Of a stretch of DNA of 64,000 bases, positions 39,601-51,006 are shown one piece after another. A program made the position numbers and the translations under genes. Every line of letters begins with the position of its first letter. Position 1 is the first letter of the stretch. The notes beneath the pieces are model-generated. The model was not told where the DNA came from, ran no database searches, and saw nothing but the letters and a program-made list of their open reading frames with translations. Source of the DNA: Kryptolebias marmoratus (Eukaryota > Chordata > Actinopteri > Cyprinodontiformes > Rivulidae); contig NC_051445.1 of assembly GCF_001649575.2 (NCBI RefSeq), forward strand, positions 5,501,022-5,565,021. The letters run 5' to 3'.

Positions 39601-39692
39601 TGAAAGTGTGGCGGATGAACTTCGAATTGACACTTTCAGGCAGAAACAGCCAAATCAGACAGAAATGTGTCCAATCAGCTGTGACTCTGGTC

Positions 39693-39723
<31 letters not shown>

Positions 39724-40875
39724 GTGTAGTTTGACTCTGTGCAAGCAGCTCGTTAACTTTGCTTAATCTGCAGTTATTTTTGAAAATAAAAACACTCATT
39801 CAAACCATAACTTTCCAGCCAGAAATGATATTTGTTTAATAATATTTAATTAAAATGTCTGCATTTAGTAATATTTCACATTTTTATATCTTTTTTAGTT
39901 AATGAAATATTATGTTTTATTACTCTTGCATCACTGTTTTCTATGTATTTTTATGTTTATTGACTTCATCAGTTTTTTGGAAAATCTCTTTGAATGGTAG
40001 TAATATGCATGAATGGTGCATTGAGTCGATCTACTGAAGCTGCAACTTTAATGATGCCATGCAGACCCATACATTACCCAGATTAGTGATGACTGCATCA
40101 GAATATATTGATGCAAAGTGGGTTACTGGAACAAGGCATTTATGGACAGAAGCAGAGAACATCTGACCCCAGGTGCAGATCGAGCAAAGCTGCATCCACC
40201 ACATTCCAGCATGTAGCAGCAGGGTGTAAGATGCAGGTAAACATGGCGTACATGTAAAAAAAAAAACATACCAAAGCTGGTTCTTTTTTTGTTTCTTTCT
40301 GCTGGATGAAGAAAATGTATCTACATATTTTGTCATCAAGCAATTAATTTTAAATTCATCCCACACTAACTAAGGGTTCCAATCCTTATCACTATTCTGT
40401 TAAACTAATTTGTTATGCAACTTTGAAATAAAACATGCAAATTTGTGCAGCTTGATTGGTTAAAGTGTGTCCTGTCACAAAAACTGAGAAAAACATATGA
40501 AGCTCAATGGGATTTTGGCAAAACCCAGTCCCTTATTAGAATGCTTTAGTTCAGTTCAGTTCAGTTCTAATTGGATTGAATAATTGATGAATTGTCTAAA
40601 ATTTTCAAATCTTTAGCAAACTCTTCTGACTACCACAAATTATTTTGATACATATACAAATCAAACATCAACATATAGCCCAGTGTGTTGCTCACTGCTA
40701 TAGGACTTACATTTTTTATTTTTTTGTCAAATATTTCCAGAATGCAGAGAGAACACAGCCAAGCTTTCACAGATTCAATTATATTGGAAGCCATTGTTTT
40801 ACTTATCATATCTTCTAAATAAAACCCTGTATCCATAACCCATAAAATTATGTTACTCACAGTTTAAGGGTCTTT
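36605..40875. other. Non-coding stretch with GT microsatellites
   Basis: Short GT tracts lie at about 37,351-37,374 and 39,694-39,720. Bases 39,420-39,560 are locally GC-richer (gacggccggcgagcagctcg) on an otherwise AT-rich background and may be regulatory. No exon was supported. Confidence 0.4.
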
Positions 40876-40881
40876 ATAATC

Positions 40882-41083
40882 CAGGGGTAGGAAACCCAGG
40901 TCCTATCTTTCATGTTTTACTTGTTTCTCTGCTCCAACACATCTGATTTTAATCAAAGGGTGATTAACAGGCTTCTGCAGAACATGAAGAGGTAATTTAA
41001 CCTTTGAATCAGGCGTGTTGGAGCAGGGAAACAAGTAACACATGCAGGATTGTGGCCCTCGAGGACCAGGATGCCTACCCCTG
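40882..41083. mobile_element. hAT-type MITE with 8-bp target duplication
   Basis: The left end caggggtaggaaacccaggt and the right end accaggatgcctacccctg are imperfect inverted repeats starting CAGGGGTAG. Inside, ctgctccaacacatctgatt pairs with aatcaggcgtgttggagcag, giving a long palindrome around gcttctgcagaac. The flanks ttataatc (40,874-40,881) and ttaaaatc (41,084-41,091) differ at one base, which fits the 8-bp target duplication of hAT transposons. It codes for nothing and must have moved by an outside transposase. I recognise it as a very common fish MITE type, but the family name is not verified. Confidence 0.85.
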
Positions 41084-41886
41084 TTAAAATCTGACTTATT
41101 ATTTTGTACACCAACTGGTATTCTTTTTTTCTGCCTCTCATTAACTTGGAAGTCAGGGAGTGAGAAACACAGGTGTGTGGTTACCATGGTGAACATAATA
41201 AGCCACTGACAGGACCTGTAACATTTCCCTGATCTTGGTTCTCTTCTCGTGTAGTTAAAACATCAAAACGTGAGTATTTTTCTTAGCTCAGATTATTACA
41301 AAGTTGGAATTTCGGGCAGTGGCTTCATTGGCGTCTTTCAAGGTTTCTTCAGAAATTTTCTATTGTTTAATACTTTACGAAACTAACCTCAAATTAAACA
41401 TGTATGGGCAGTCATAGCTTAGTTTATTATTGGCATGCATTTAGTTTGAAATTCTTTTTGAAAATTCTCTAACTTTCTTTCCATTTGCTCTTCTCTTTCT
41501 TGTCACTTACTGTCCTCACCACCACCGAAGTGTGTTAACTGTAAACTGGGCTGAATTTTGAAAGAGCTGCAGCTTTTAAATGTTTGCTAACATGACTTCA
41601 AAAGGAAAAACCTTTAAAAATTTAATGGTTGACTTTTTCAGAAAGAGCTATTAAAACCTGAAAACAAGAGCCATCTGTCACATATTATTCTGTTTATATT
41701 CTGTTTATCTGTGAGCACGTGCACATCTTATATTTAACAAGGTGTGCATACAGCATGTATATGTAAATAAATTGATGTGACTATGTGTATGTTTTAAAAT
41801 GTTTGTTTGCGTGGGAGAAAATTTGAAAATGCCTGAATGAGAGCATAAAGGTGTGTGTCAGTGTGTACTCTTTCTATCACACCAAG

Positions 41887-41995
41887 CCCCACGATTCACT
41901 CCCTTGTTACGCATCAGGCCTATCACGCCTCAGACCCGGTGATGGTCACACAGCTGAACGACGACCAGAACAACCTCACTGAACTCTGCTTTTGA
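41887..41995 (+). pseudogene. Orphan terminal-exon-like segment, copy A
   Basis: After a weak pyrimidine tract and AG (ctctttctatcacaccaag), one plus frame stays open for 35 codons and ends at TGA 41,993-41,995. It reads PTIHSLVTHQAYHASDP then VMVTQLNDDQNNLTELCF, and needs two bases from an upstream exon. The composition (CpG-containing, balanced) differs from the AT-rich flanks, and the segment is kept intact in the second duplication unit. No upstream exon can be found nearby, so it may be the detached last exon of a neighbouring gene copied with the unit. Family not recognised. It could also be chance. Confidence 0.3.
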
Positions 41996-42825
41996 AGATG
42001 ATGCAACTCGATGGCTGATCTTGGTCTTGCAATGAAAAAAGGAAAATCCAATGATATTTTCCTTATTTTATTTATTAAACCTCACAGCTTGTCACAAAGC
42101 GTGAAAGAATCAAGTTTAAAAAGACAAAAAAAACAAGTGCAAAAGAGTTAGAGGAACACGTTAAAAAAAGAAGACAGAATTATCTGGACACAAACTGAAA
42201 GTTATGACAATCCTGCCATTCATCCAGGACACAGCAAACACAATGTGACAAAAAACACATCAATTTTTTTTTTTAATTTTGTTGAATTTATTAATGCACA
42301 GTGTTATTTTATTGTCTCAAAGTGCTGGTAAATATTTCAATGAATACAACAGCTGCCTGTATTAGTGTAGATCTGTTTGACTAAATGTGATATAAAAACC
42401 ATGAAGTGGAAATAATGTCTCTAAAATAATTTGTTAAATTACAATTCCATTCTCATGGATACTCATGTTCTCTATAATATTTTAATCAACTCTTTGTCCC
42501 ACAAGTAATACAACAGCACTACCTGCTGACAACCCTGAGGCATCACAGATTCCTGCAGCAAAGTAAATAATTTATTGTTTCAAAGATGACGCTTGTCTAA
42601 ATAATCCACAATAGGCATGTAAATCTCAAAAGTTTTTTTGGCATATATCACCTGTCTAAACATTATTGCAGACAAAAAGAGAGTCATCAATGAAAAAATG
42701 ATTTATTGTTTGTCAGGAAATCCATTGATCTGACTGAAAAAAAATTAAAAAAATTAAAACATAACATTTTATATAATAACATTACACACAATCTCATGCA
42801 ATACTGTGAGATGTCAGCCTAAGTA

Positions 42826-42885
42826 TGTGTTGTGAATGACTACTACCACACCAAATTTTAGCTCAATATTTGTAAAACCCATGCT
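42826..42885 (+). repeat. Family R fragment in the kinase 3' flank, both units
   Basis: gactactaccacaccaaatt then ttagctcaatatttgtaaaa matches the left part of family R. The same bases occur at 52,498-52,557, so the fragment predates the kinase duplication. Confidence 0.55.
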
Positions 42886-43299
42886 GGTCTTCGCGCTGAC
42901 CTATAAGGCTGTGACAAAAACTTAGTGTTGTTAAAGTGTGAGTAACCAGGAATGAGAAATACTTTAGAAATGCATCATAGAAACCAATATACAATGTTTA
43001 AAAAGGACTAAATGTGGTCCATTTTTCATTTAACTGATAAATATGCCAAATAAGAATACCTGCAGTTCCTTACATTCAGTGATTTTAACATCTTTTCATA
43101 TTTCTGCTATTTCTTTGCCCTCTAGAAGTTTAAATTCTCAGCGTACCCATAACACAAAGACGTTACCTATTTAAAATCAAAAGTTTTACACAGCTTGAAC
43201 AACAAATTGCATATGCAACACATGTACTATCTTTTTGTTTGTTTTGTGATTCAAACTGACCATTCAATCAGCACTTTCCATGCAACAGTCTGGCAGATC

Positions 43300-46200
43300 C
43301 TATTTGGTATCAACTTTGACATCTTCATACTTGACAATCTTTCCATTACGAGTCACCACTTCTGTCTGCTCCCATCTATCACACTCCCCATTAATCTCCT
43401 CAAAACGTCGAACCATCACCCTCCCTGTGGTTGGTAGGTTGCAGGGAAGATCCTTGGCAGCTTGTTGATGCAACTTCATTTTCATGAATTCGCTGCTGAT
43501 TTCTGCTTTACCAGCTGGGATCAGTGCCTGATTTTTGGTTTTGTCCTCTGCTATCCTGCCAGGAGCAGAAATAGATGGTCCAACCTGGGGAGTCCTATTG
43601 ACGATTTGTAATCTGGGCGTTCGCTCCCAATTCTGCAGTGGCTCAGATTTGTTTATGTTAAGTGGTGATGGACTTCTGTTTTGTGCTAACTGATCCCTGT
43701 TCAGCAGATTTGCACCTCTGTTCATTGGTGACGGCGATCGGTTTCTGTCAGTAATATTAGTTAAAGAGGGCTTAAAGAGTTCTCTTTGAATGGGAGTATT
43801 TGCGACAATTCCTGCTCCTCCGGCTCTTCGAATATCACTTATAACCGCAGCCATGGAGGCCCTCAGAGAAGGGTCCGGTTCCACCATCCTGCACACAGCT
43901 TTACAGTAGGGCTGATCCTTCAGTGTCTCCTTGATCTTGGCAGGGCAGACGCTTGGTGTTGGTAGCCGAACTCGAGCACAGAGCTCAGCAATGATCTTCC
44001 CCATGGCCCATACATCAGAGCGGTGACTCCTCTGGGTGCCCATCTGCAGAACCTCGGGGGCCGAGTAGGCCTCGTTCCCCCGGTCTATCGCAGAGTTTAG
44101 TCCATATCTGAAAAACTTGGCAAGTCCCATGTCAATGATCACAGCTCTGTTTGTGCCATGTTCCACCTGAAGGAAAAACATTTAACAAACAAGAAACACA
44201 TTATATACAATCAATACACATTTATAAGGGAAAAAAAAATATTATTTTTGTGAAATTAGACAGAAAACTGACAACAGATATAACTAAGTAGTGATGATTT
44301 CACGATGATTCTTAATAAATAAAATTATTTCAGATAGAGACAAAAAATGTAATTAAACATTTAAGAAACCCGATCTTGATTCAGGAGTTCTGAAAACGTT
44401 TGTGACTTGTACTGTAGTTCTTGTCATTTTCAACAACTTTAAATAAAAAATAAAGTGTATGTGTGTGTAATCTTTGCCACTCACCATAATGTTATCAGGC
44501 TTGAGGTCCTGATGAACAATATCTTTGTGATGAAGATAAAACAGTCCTTCACACATGCCGATGATGATTGTAGCTTTATTTGATGGAATCAACTGTAAGA
44601 AAAATAATAAAGGAAAGTGAGACCAAAAGATTAGATCAAAATGTAGGGAAACTGGTTTTTGTACCTCCTTTCTTTAAAGGTCCAAATGAAACTGCTTGTC
44701 AGAATTATATGATTGCAGTGAAGCAGGTACACTGTCCTTTAACCCATTAGGAACCGATGCAACAAATCTGCACTTTTACATGAAGTCTGAAGCAACACAC
44801 ATGCCCCATTAACACTTTTTAAAAAACACACTAACTCTCATAAACTGGTTAAATATTATTATTAGTGCTGGTAACATAAGTAATTCACAATAAAACCAGA
44901 AACTTTGACAGCTAAATTTATTATTTTTATCATATTTTTTTAGGAGTTGAATGGTAAATGGTGAAATGGTTTGCACTTGTATAGCACTTTATCTAGTCCA
45001 AGGACCCCAAAGCGCTTCCCACTACAATCATTCACACATTCACACACTGATGGTGGTAAGCTACACTGTAGCCACAGCTGCTCTGGGGTGGGCTGACAGA
45101 AGTGAGGCTGCCACCATCGAGCCGTCTGACCACCACCAGTAGGCAGGGCGGGTGAAGTGTCTTGCCCAAGGACACAACAGCTGAGACTGACAGAGTGGGG
45201 GCTCGAACCGGCAACCCTCCGATCACAGGATGAACCCTTACCGAAATAAAATATTTTAGTGGAAATTGTTAAGATTTTCTTTAGTCATAAGGGGTTGGGG
45301 GACTGATCGAAATAGCAAAATCCTGTTCAGTTTTCTGTTATAAAAAAAGGAATAAGGTATAAAACAATTTCATAACTATTCTGAACAGTTAATATTTACA
45401 TCCTATTCCATATTAAAACACAATGTCTTTCAAAGGTAACTGTTTGGACTACATAAAACAGTAAAATTAAGAGATTGTGACATCTTTCCCTTTTTATAGC
45501 AACCGTACCTGTATTTTAGACTTTAATGAGTGGAAAATTGTTGTCTCCAAATCTTCTCCAAAGACGAACTCTAGTGGAATGACCCATTTCCCATCTTTGA
45601 GAGTTACTTTATCCAGAAGCTTCACAATGTTGGGATGTTCTGCCCTCCTGCAGATTATAAGTAAAATTTCACTACAATCTCACAAATAAAATATCATGCA
45701 TTTTCTAATATTTGAATGGTTTTTGAAGTGTTGACAAATGTCCGCAAGTATTATATAAAATTAGATTATTAGAAATCATTTGAGAAGACAGACAGGATCT
45801 GAGAGTTACATTCAGTTGTTTCCCATGTTTTCAGCTATTAGCCAATTGAAAATCATCTTGGTGGTGTTAAAATACTATTTTCTATCAATTTATGTATTTT
45901 TTTCACAAATTTAGCTATAGAAAAGAGAACTGCTACAATGTGCCTAAAGATCATATTAAAAATAGGTTCTTTGCTAAATTCTGTGTCATGAACAGACACA
46001 ACACTGGGCCTTTTTGTAGCTAATAATTCATAATTCAGTGTAAAGTGGCTGAAAAAAGTACAAATCTGAAAACAGTCAAATCCTGGACAAAAATGAGCTC
46101 AAAGAAAAACGGAAAAACCTTCAGAAAGATGGAGGTAAAGCTTCTTCTCTATCTCTCATGTCTTTTTTTGAGTTAGCAGTTTCTCAGTAAAATACTTGTA

Positions 46201-46351
46201 CGTACTTGTACACTTCACATTCTCTCTCCAGGTCCTTCCTGCTGATGAGCTGCTGGGGGACCTTTTTTACCGCAGCCCAGGTGTCATTGTACTTCTCTTT
46301 GTACACCTTCCCGAAGCAGCCCTCAGCGAGTGTGGCAGTGGAATACGCCAT
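43300..46351 (-). CDS. Protein kinase-like gene, copy A
   Basis: Predicted 419-residue kinase spliced from 46,206-46,370 (start ATG 46,349-46,351), 45,509-45,647, 44,485-44,592 and 43,300-44,166, all with GT..AG introns and matching phases. The first exon has the glycine loop AEGCFGKVY (first glycine replaced by Ala), lysine in WAAVKKV and the helix-C glutamate in DLERECEVYK. The second has HPNIVKLLDKV and the hinge-side IPLEFVFGEDLE. The third has VHQDLKPDNIM, so HRD is HQD but the catalytic Asp and Asn remain. The last begins VEHGTNRAVIIDMGLAKFF (DFG is DMG), then SAPEVL and DVWAMGKII, and has a tail of about 150 residues, lysine- and serine/proline-containing, without a known domain. Ligand residues are kept, so activity is plausible. 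Subfamily is unresolved: TKL-like, RIPK-like or STK35/PDIK1L-like are possibilities. An upstream exon (48,339-48,444) may be leader. Confidence 0.85.
44950..45237 (-). mobile_element. tRNA-derived SINE inside the kinase A intron
   Basis: On the minus strand the head contains gatcggagggttgccggttc followed by gagccccc, a good box B (GGTTCGAGCCC). Then comes the conserved ccttgggcaagacacttcac phrase, and the 3' part gcgctttggggtccttggac and aagtgctatacaagtgcaaa with a taccatttaccatt tail. The order fits the V-SINE group of vertebrate tRNA-derived SINEs. The equivalent place in unit B lacks it (55% of the flank still aligns: aaaatattttagtggaaa), so it arrived after duplication or was lost from B. 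Confidence 0.75.
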
Positions 46352-46477
46352 CGAGGAGATCGCGTTCAGTCTGGAGAGAAAACAAGCCGTGACTTTCAAA
46401 GTTAGGTTAAACTCAGATGCCGTGAATACCACGGACTGTCGATCCAACCTTGTGATTAAATTTCATGCCAAGGCTTG

Positions 46478-46607
46478 AAAGCCCTGCTTAGGCTGCTACC
46501 TCCACGACCCGACCCCGGATAAGCGGAAGAAGATGGATGGATGGATGGATGGATGGATGGATGGATGGATGGATGGATGGATGGATGGATGGATGGATGG
46601 ATGGATG
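46478..46607 (+). mobile_element. 5'-truncated non-LTR retrotransposon tail with (ATGG)n
   Basis: 130 bases reading aaagccctgcttaggctgct, acctccacgacccgacccc, ggataagcggaagaag, then about 19 ATGG units. The sequence is the typical 3' end of a fish non-LTR retrotransposon. It is flanked by a perfect 11-bp duplication gccaaggcttg (46,467-46,477 and 46,608-46,618). Unit B has a single gccaaggcttg at 55,444-55,454, an empty site, so the insertion happened in unit A after duplication. Confidence 0.92.
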
Positions 46608-47214
46608 GCCAAGGCTTGTGCTGCTGTCAAAAATACTTGCTGTTCTATTTTATTTAAAATGGTTTCAGGTAAGTTAAAGGTACCATACTTTTGTTTTTCT
46701 CAAAAAAAAAAACAACCAAAAAACTGTAGTTATTATTCTACTCCAATGTATTTCATTTCATTAAATTTAATGTTTAAGTTTTAAAATAAAATGTATGACT
46801 AGGTAATAGAATATGGGTTACCTTGAAATAAACTAAAGCAATATGCTGCATTCATACAAATGATTAAAAAATAATTTTGTGGTATAAAATGAGTGATTTT
46901 GTAAAAAAAAAGAAAAAAAACTATAACTCATAACCTTTCTTTTTCAACCAACTCTGGTTGAAAAAAATCCATGATTAATCAAGTCATTAGATCAGTGAAG
47001 TGCTAAATCTTGTTAATGTGTCAGAAAAAAAAGAATACATTTGAAGTTTCCAGGAAGGGAGTGCCACCTCCTGAGAACGTCAGGAGTTGGTGTTACATAC
47101 CCACCAAAAAGAAAGTGCCAAACCCTAATAATCTACCTGAACTTTCTTGTAGCTTTAGTTAAATAAAATGTACTCATTTTAATTGTAATGAAACAATTCA
47201 ACATTAACTCTTGG

Positions 47215-48175
47215 TCAGAAGTTCACATGACATAAGGGTTATTTAATTTTCATTAAAGTGCCATTGGTAATTTGTTGATGGTCCTGAAGTAATCCACTGT
47301 GTGATTTTTTTTTTTTTTTTTTTGTATTAGGAAGAGACAGAGCATCAGGACACCTATTCTGTTATTGTAATTTGATTAAATTTTTTTGGAAATCAGTTTA
47401 TGAAAGGTTGCTTTTTAGATTAATACATATAGAAGATGCATCTGGGATAAAACCAGATGCATCCGGGAGACAATCAATGGGAATGAGATACAGATCACCT
47501 TGAAAACTAGTCAAGCCATCACCCCAGGATTGTTTAAAGAGACAAAGTATGTTCGTCTGGTCTTATTACTAGGCCCCCCTTCCTCCAGAGGGTGGATCAC
47601 TGCCTCCCTTCTCTGGAGGTCAAAGGGAAACTCCTTCCCCCTTCCTGGCTGACACGTCCATTGCTCACATTCCAGGGTGTCTACCACCTATCTCTCTCTT
47701 TCCAGATAAACTAAACAACTACTTGTTAAAGCTTTTAAAATGGTGGTTAAATATAAAATGGTGATAAACACAAATCAGATAAAGATATAATAATCGAATG
47801 TTAAATAAAGCATGGGAGAATAAATACAAGGCCTTCTATTCCACAATATGTATCATCCAAAATGTATGTTTTATTCTAAGTGTAGTCTATGTTCTATTTA
47901 ATTTGTTAATGAAGGTTGGAAAAAAAAATGCCAGCACCGGGAAAAACGGCAGGAAGACACCACTGAGTCCGCCTGGAGTCCCTCTGGTGGTCTGGTGCAC
48001 TTCAATTTTGTGGAGTAAGTTTGCTGGTGTATTTGGTGTTTGTTGGTGGTTTATCTTTGCATTTGTTTTTTGTGTTTGTGTGTTTTGAAGTTTGCAGCCT
48101 TCATGTGTTTGTGACGCTTTTAACCATTTGGAGCACATTCGGCAATTTGTTTTATGTTTGCACCTGTCAGCCACC
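47215..48175. other. Segment present only in duplication unit A
   Basis: Between blocks that align with unit B (47,046-47,200 and 48,178 onward) unit A holds almost 1 kb without counterpart. It includes a T-run near 47,307-47,326 and a C-rich patch (ctaggccccccttcctccag) at 47,570-47,640. An open frame of 96 codons on either strand around 47,798-48,177 has no family resemblance. It may be an inserted element; no terminal repeats were found. Confidence 0.45.
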
Positions 48176-48338
48176 ATGCCTATAGCATAAAAGGCAAATA
48201 GTCATATCTTACCATGCAGAAGTTAATTTAGACATGTCTGAATGAGGATTATTGAATAATAATAAATATAGATAAATCTCAGTAAATACATCTTTAAAGA
48301 AGCATCATTTTAGCTTGCAGATACAAATCTTCTCTTAC

Positions 48339-48444
48339 CTTTTAGCTGTTGAAGGAACGCAGCTCCGTCAGGTCTGAACAAGACACGGTGAAGCTGGCCA
48401 TCTTTATATCTGATCCACACCTTCTTTCTTTGTAATATATGGCC
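48339..48444 (-). other. Candidate upstream exon of kinase copy A
   Basis: A 106-base segment bounded by an acceptor-like tttcttgctcag and the donor GTAAGAGA. One frame is open throughout (QRKKVWIRYKDGQLHRVLF then RPDGAAFLQQLK), and unit B keeps it. However, that frame ends in phase 1, and joining it to the kinase exon at 46,370 gives GAC TGA, a stop. It is therefore either a 5' leader exon or needs an extra exon I could not find. Confidence 0.5.
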
Positions 48445-48594
48445 CTGAGCAAGAAATACCCGAGAAATGCTTTGTTTTAAAAGTGTCTAACAGAAAGTAA
48501 ACAAGCACAACCAATGAGAAGAGAACATGGCTGATGAATACAATGACGTGTGTTTGTTTCAGTCAGGAATGGGTAGTCCCACTAGAATGCTCAA

Positions 48595-49020
48595 AGACAA
48601 AACAACAGTTTTATTAAAACAGAACAGAATGGCTGAGGTGGCACAAAAAACAAACAGAAAAATTACACAAAGGATTCCAAAGAGAGACAAGTATCATAAC
48701 CGGAATGTGGTACAAAGTCTAACAATGAACCAGTGTGTAATGGAAGTTAAGGAACCAATTGTACGGACTGACGCTGATAAGGAAGGACACAGGTGACTGA
48801 TTACTAACTTGGAACAGGTGCAGATAGGGGAGGTATGACTGGCATGGAAAACTACTGAGAGAGTGAGAATGGCACAAGAAACAAGGAGGACATAAGGAGC
48901 AAAACTGTACAATAATATATACTAACATGAAATGCAAGAATGACAAAGAACTAAAAATGAAACTAAAACACAGAAGATAAAACGGCTCAAAAACACCCAC
49001 ATTCTGACAAACAGATGCAC
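48595..49020. repeat. Composite fish repeat, block a
   Basis: From caaaacaacagttttattaa to cccacattctgacaaac. The part 48,608-48,860 is nearly identical to 50,583-50,822 (aatgtggtacaaagt, gtaatggaagttaaggaacc, aattgtacggactgacgctg, gtgactgattactaacttgg). Together with block b it looks like one inter-element repeat broken by other sequence. Confidence 0.7.
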
Positions 49021-49032
49021 TTTACTCCTTCA

Positions 49033-49352
49033 TATGAGTAAAGTGCTAAATCATATTCTTGGTAATAATGGTTTCAAGGAAGGGAGTGCCACCTCCTGAG
49101 AACGTCAGGAATTGGTGTTATATATACACACCAAAAAGAAAGTGCCAAACCCTAATAATCCACCTGAACTTCCCTGTAGCTTCAGTTAAATAAAAGGTAC
49201 TCATTTTAATTGTGGAATAAACCTAAAATACACTTTAGGCTAATATGTAAAACCTTTGGAAACAACATATCTAGAATATTATGAAGAAACCATACCAAAA
49301 AAGACAAAAATCAACAGTTAATGCAAGCTGCTCACATGAGTAAATAAACTGT
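49033..49352. repeat. Remnant of a third duplication unit
   Basis: It carries ggaagggagtgccacctcct, gagaacgtcaggaattggtg, aaagtgccaaaccctaataa, acctttggaaacaacat and ttaatgcaagctgctcac in order. This is the order at 55,861-56,060 in unit B and partly at 47,046-47,165 in unit A. It lies outside both units, so a third copy or partial copy once existed here. Confidence 0.75.
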
Positions 49353-49357
49353 AACTT

Positions 49358-50827
49358 TAACTGTAACAAAACACCCACATTCTGACAGGACCCTCCCCTC
49401 AAGGGACAGCATCTGACATCCCAATATAAAACACACCAAATTAGGGAGGGTGGAAAGGGAAACACTGGATGAGGAAGAACAAAACAAAACAACTGACTAC
49501 GGACAGTAGAGAGGGCAGCCAAGAAGGAGAACTAAACCAAAACAAAAAAGAACAAAAATGCTGACCAGGCAAAAGACCAGGGGAAACAAGGGAAAACACA
49601 AAGAAGTCATAATTGAACAGCCATAACACATCTGAACATGAGCCAAAGTTCGGCCTGATGGCCTAAGAACCGTCCAGAGCACCGCAGGACAGGTCTTGTT
49701 CCTCCCCTAAGATACAGGAGTGAGAGGCATCTTCCCAGACCCTCTAGGAGGCAGGGGAACGTGGGACCTTCAGATCAGCCCAGATACAGGAGCAGACTTG
49801 GGGATCACTGGGAATAAAGAGATGGCAGAAACTGTAGGTGGGAGCTCTGATGATGGCTAAGGAGGAGTCTCGGGAGACCGCTCTGGCCTCTCCGTGCGGT
49901 CTCTACGAGTGCAGCTCCAGGAGCATTGGAGGGACCGAAGGCTCTGTTGGCACAGGGAGCCGTGTTTACTCTGGGGGCTCGAGGAGATGAGACAGCTGGA
50001 GACCATGGGTGACTAATGTGGGTGCAGCAGGAGACGCTGGAGCCAACGAAGACACGGAGGACAATACAGTCGATGGTGATAAAGAGAGAGTGAAAACACA
50101 GTGGGCGCTGCAGCCTCTGGAGACACAAAGGGCAATGCAGAGCTGACCTTCCTCTGGTGATGGCATCTGCGAAGCAGAGGAGACGCTGAAGGCAACCTCA
50201 GCCCATTCTGAGGCAGAAGGTGAAGAAGAGCCAGTTGGACAAACCGTCTCAGACAGATGAGGAGCACTGATGTACATCGAGAACCCCTCAGAGCTGTAAG
50301 AAGATGTGAGAGGCGTTAATTGGAGGGTAGGTGGCAGGCTCCACAGTGGCTTCTGCCTGCTCTTCTGCCAAAAGTCTGATTTTGGCAAAAATGCAGCAGA
50401 AATCAGGGATGAATAAGAGCCCAGGTTTAGAAGACAGAATGTGTTCCATAAGACTGAATGCAGTCCTTTGATAAATAGGGTCAGGGTTGTTTGCAGAAGA
50501 AGTGAATAGTCTCTGAGTTTTGTAGAAGGTTTAAACCCAAAATGCAAACTGACACGAGGAGCTCAGAGAAAAAAAACAAAATTATTAATAAAACAGAACA
50601 GAATGGCTGACGTGGCACAAAAAACAAACAGAAAAATTCCAAAGAGAGACAAGTAGCATAACCGGAATGTGGTACAAAGTGTAACAATGAACCAGTGTGT
50701 AATGGAAGTTAAGGAACCAATTGTACGGACTGACGCTGATGAGGAAGGACACAGGTGACTGATTACTAACTTGGAACAGGTGCAGATAGGGGAGGTATGA
50801 CTGGCATGGAAAACTACAGAGAGAGAG
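49358..50827. repeat. Composite fish repeat, block b plus second block a
   Basis: Starts cattctgacaggaccctccc ctcaagggacagcatctg and runs as a purine-rich strand through 50,560, then repeats block a (50,583-50,822) up to the start of unit B. The long minus frames (up to 193 codons at 49,966-50,547) are Ser, Leu and Pro-rich with no domain and look like by-products of the base bias. The element class is unknown to me; I recall the ccctcccctcaaggga phrase from fish repeats. Confidence 0.65.
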
Positions 50828-51006
50828 AATGTGAGCAAGTGCACATCTTCTATTTAACAAGGTGTGCATACAGCAGGTATATGTAAATAAATTGATGTGA
50901 CTATGTGCATGTTTTAAAATGTTTGTTTGCGTGGGAGAAAATTTGAAAATGCCTGAATGAGAGCATAAAGGTGTGTGTCAGTGTGTACTCTTTCTATCAC
51001 ACCAAG

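Larger units (their letters stand above)
41711..48590. repeat. Tandem duplication unit A
   Basis: Begins at gtgagcacgtgcacatctta and corresponds to unit B (50,831-56,755), which begins gtgagcaagtgcacatcttc. The order is the same throughout: orphan exon-like sequence, kinase 3' flank, four kinase exons, and upstream exon. Similarity ends near 48,590 (gtcccactagaatg, versus attcccacaaggatg in B). Unit A has its own SINE (44,950), retrotransposon tail (46,478) and an extra segment (47,215-48,175). Confidence 0.9.

Noticed and set aside
46206..46478. 90-codon plus frame opposite kinase exon 1 (also at 55,183-55,467)
   Set aside because: Shadow of the kinase exon on the other strand; no splice or domain support.
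48527..48796. 89-codon plus frame (MADEYNDVCLFQ...)
   Set aside because: It starts in unit A flank and runs into repeat block a; the matching block at 50,583 does not keep the frame, and there is no homology.
49966..50547. 193-codon minus-strand open frame
   Set aside because: It lies in a composite repeat; Ser, Leu and Pro bias follows from the purine-rich opposite strand, and overlapping frames are equally open.
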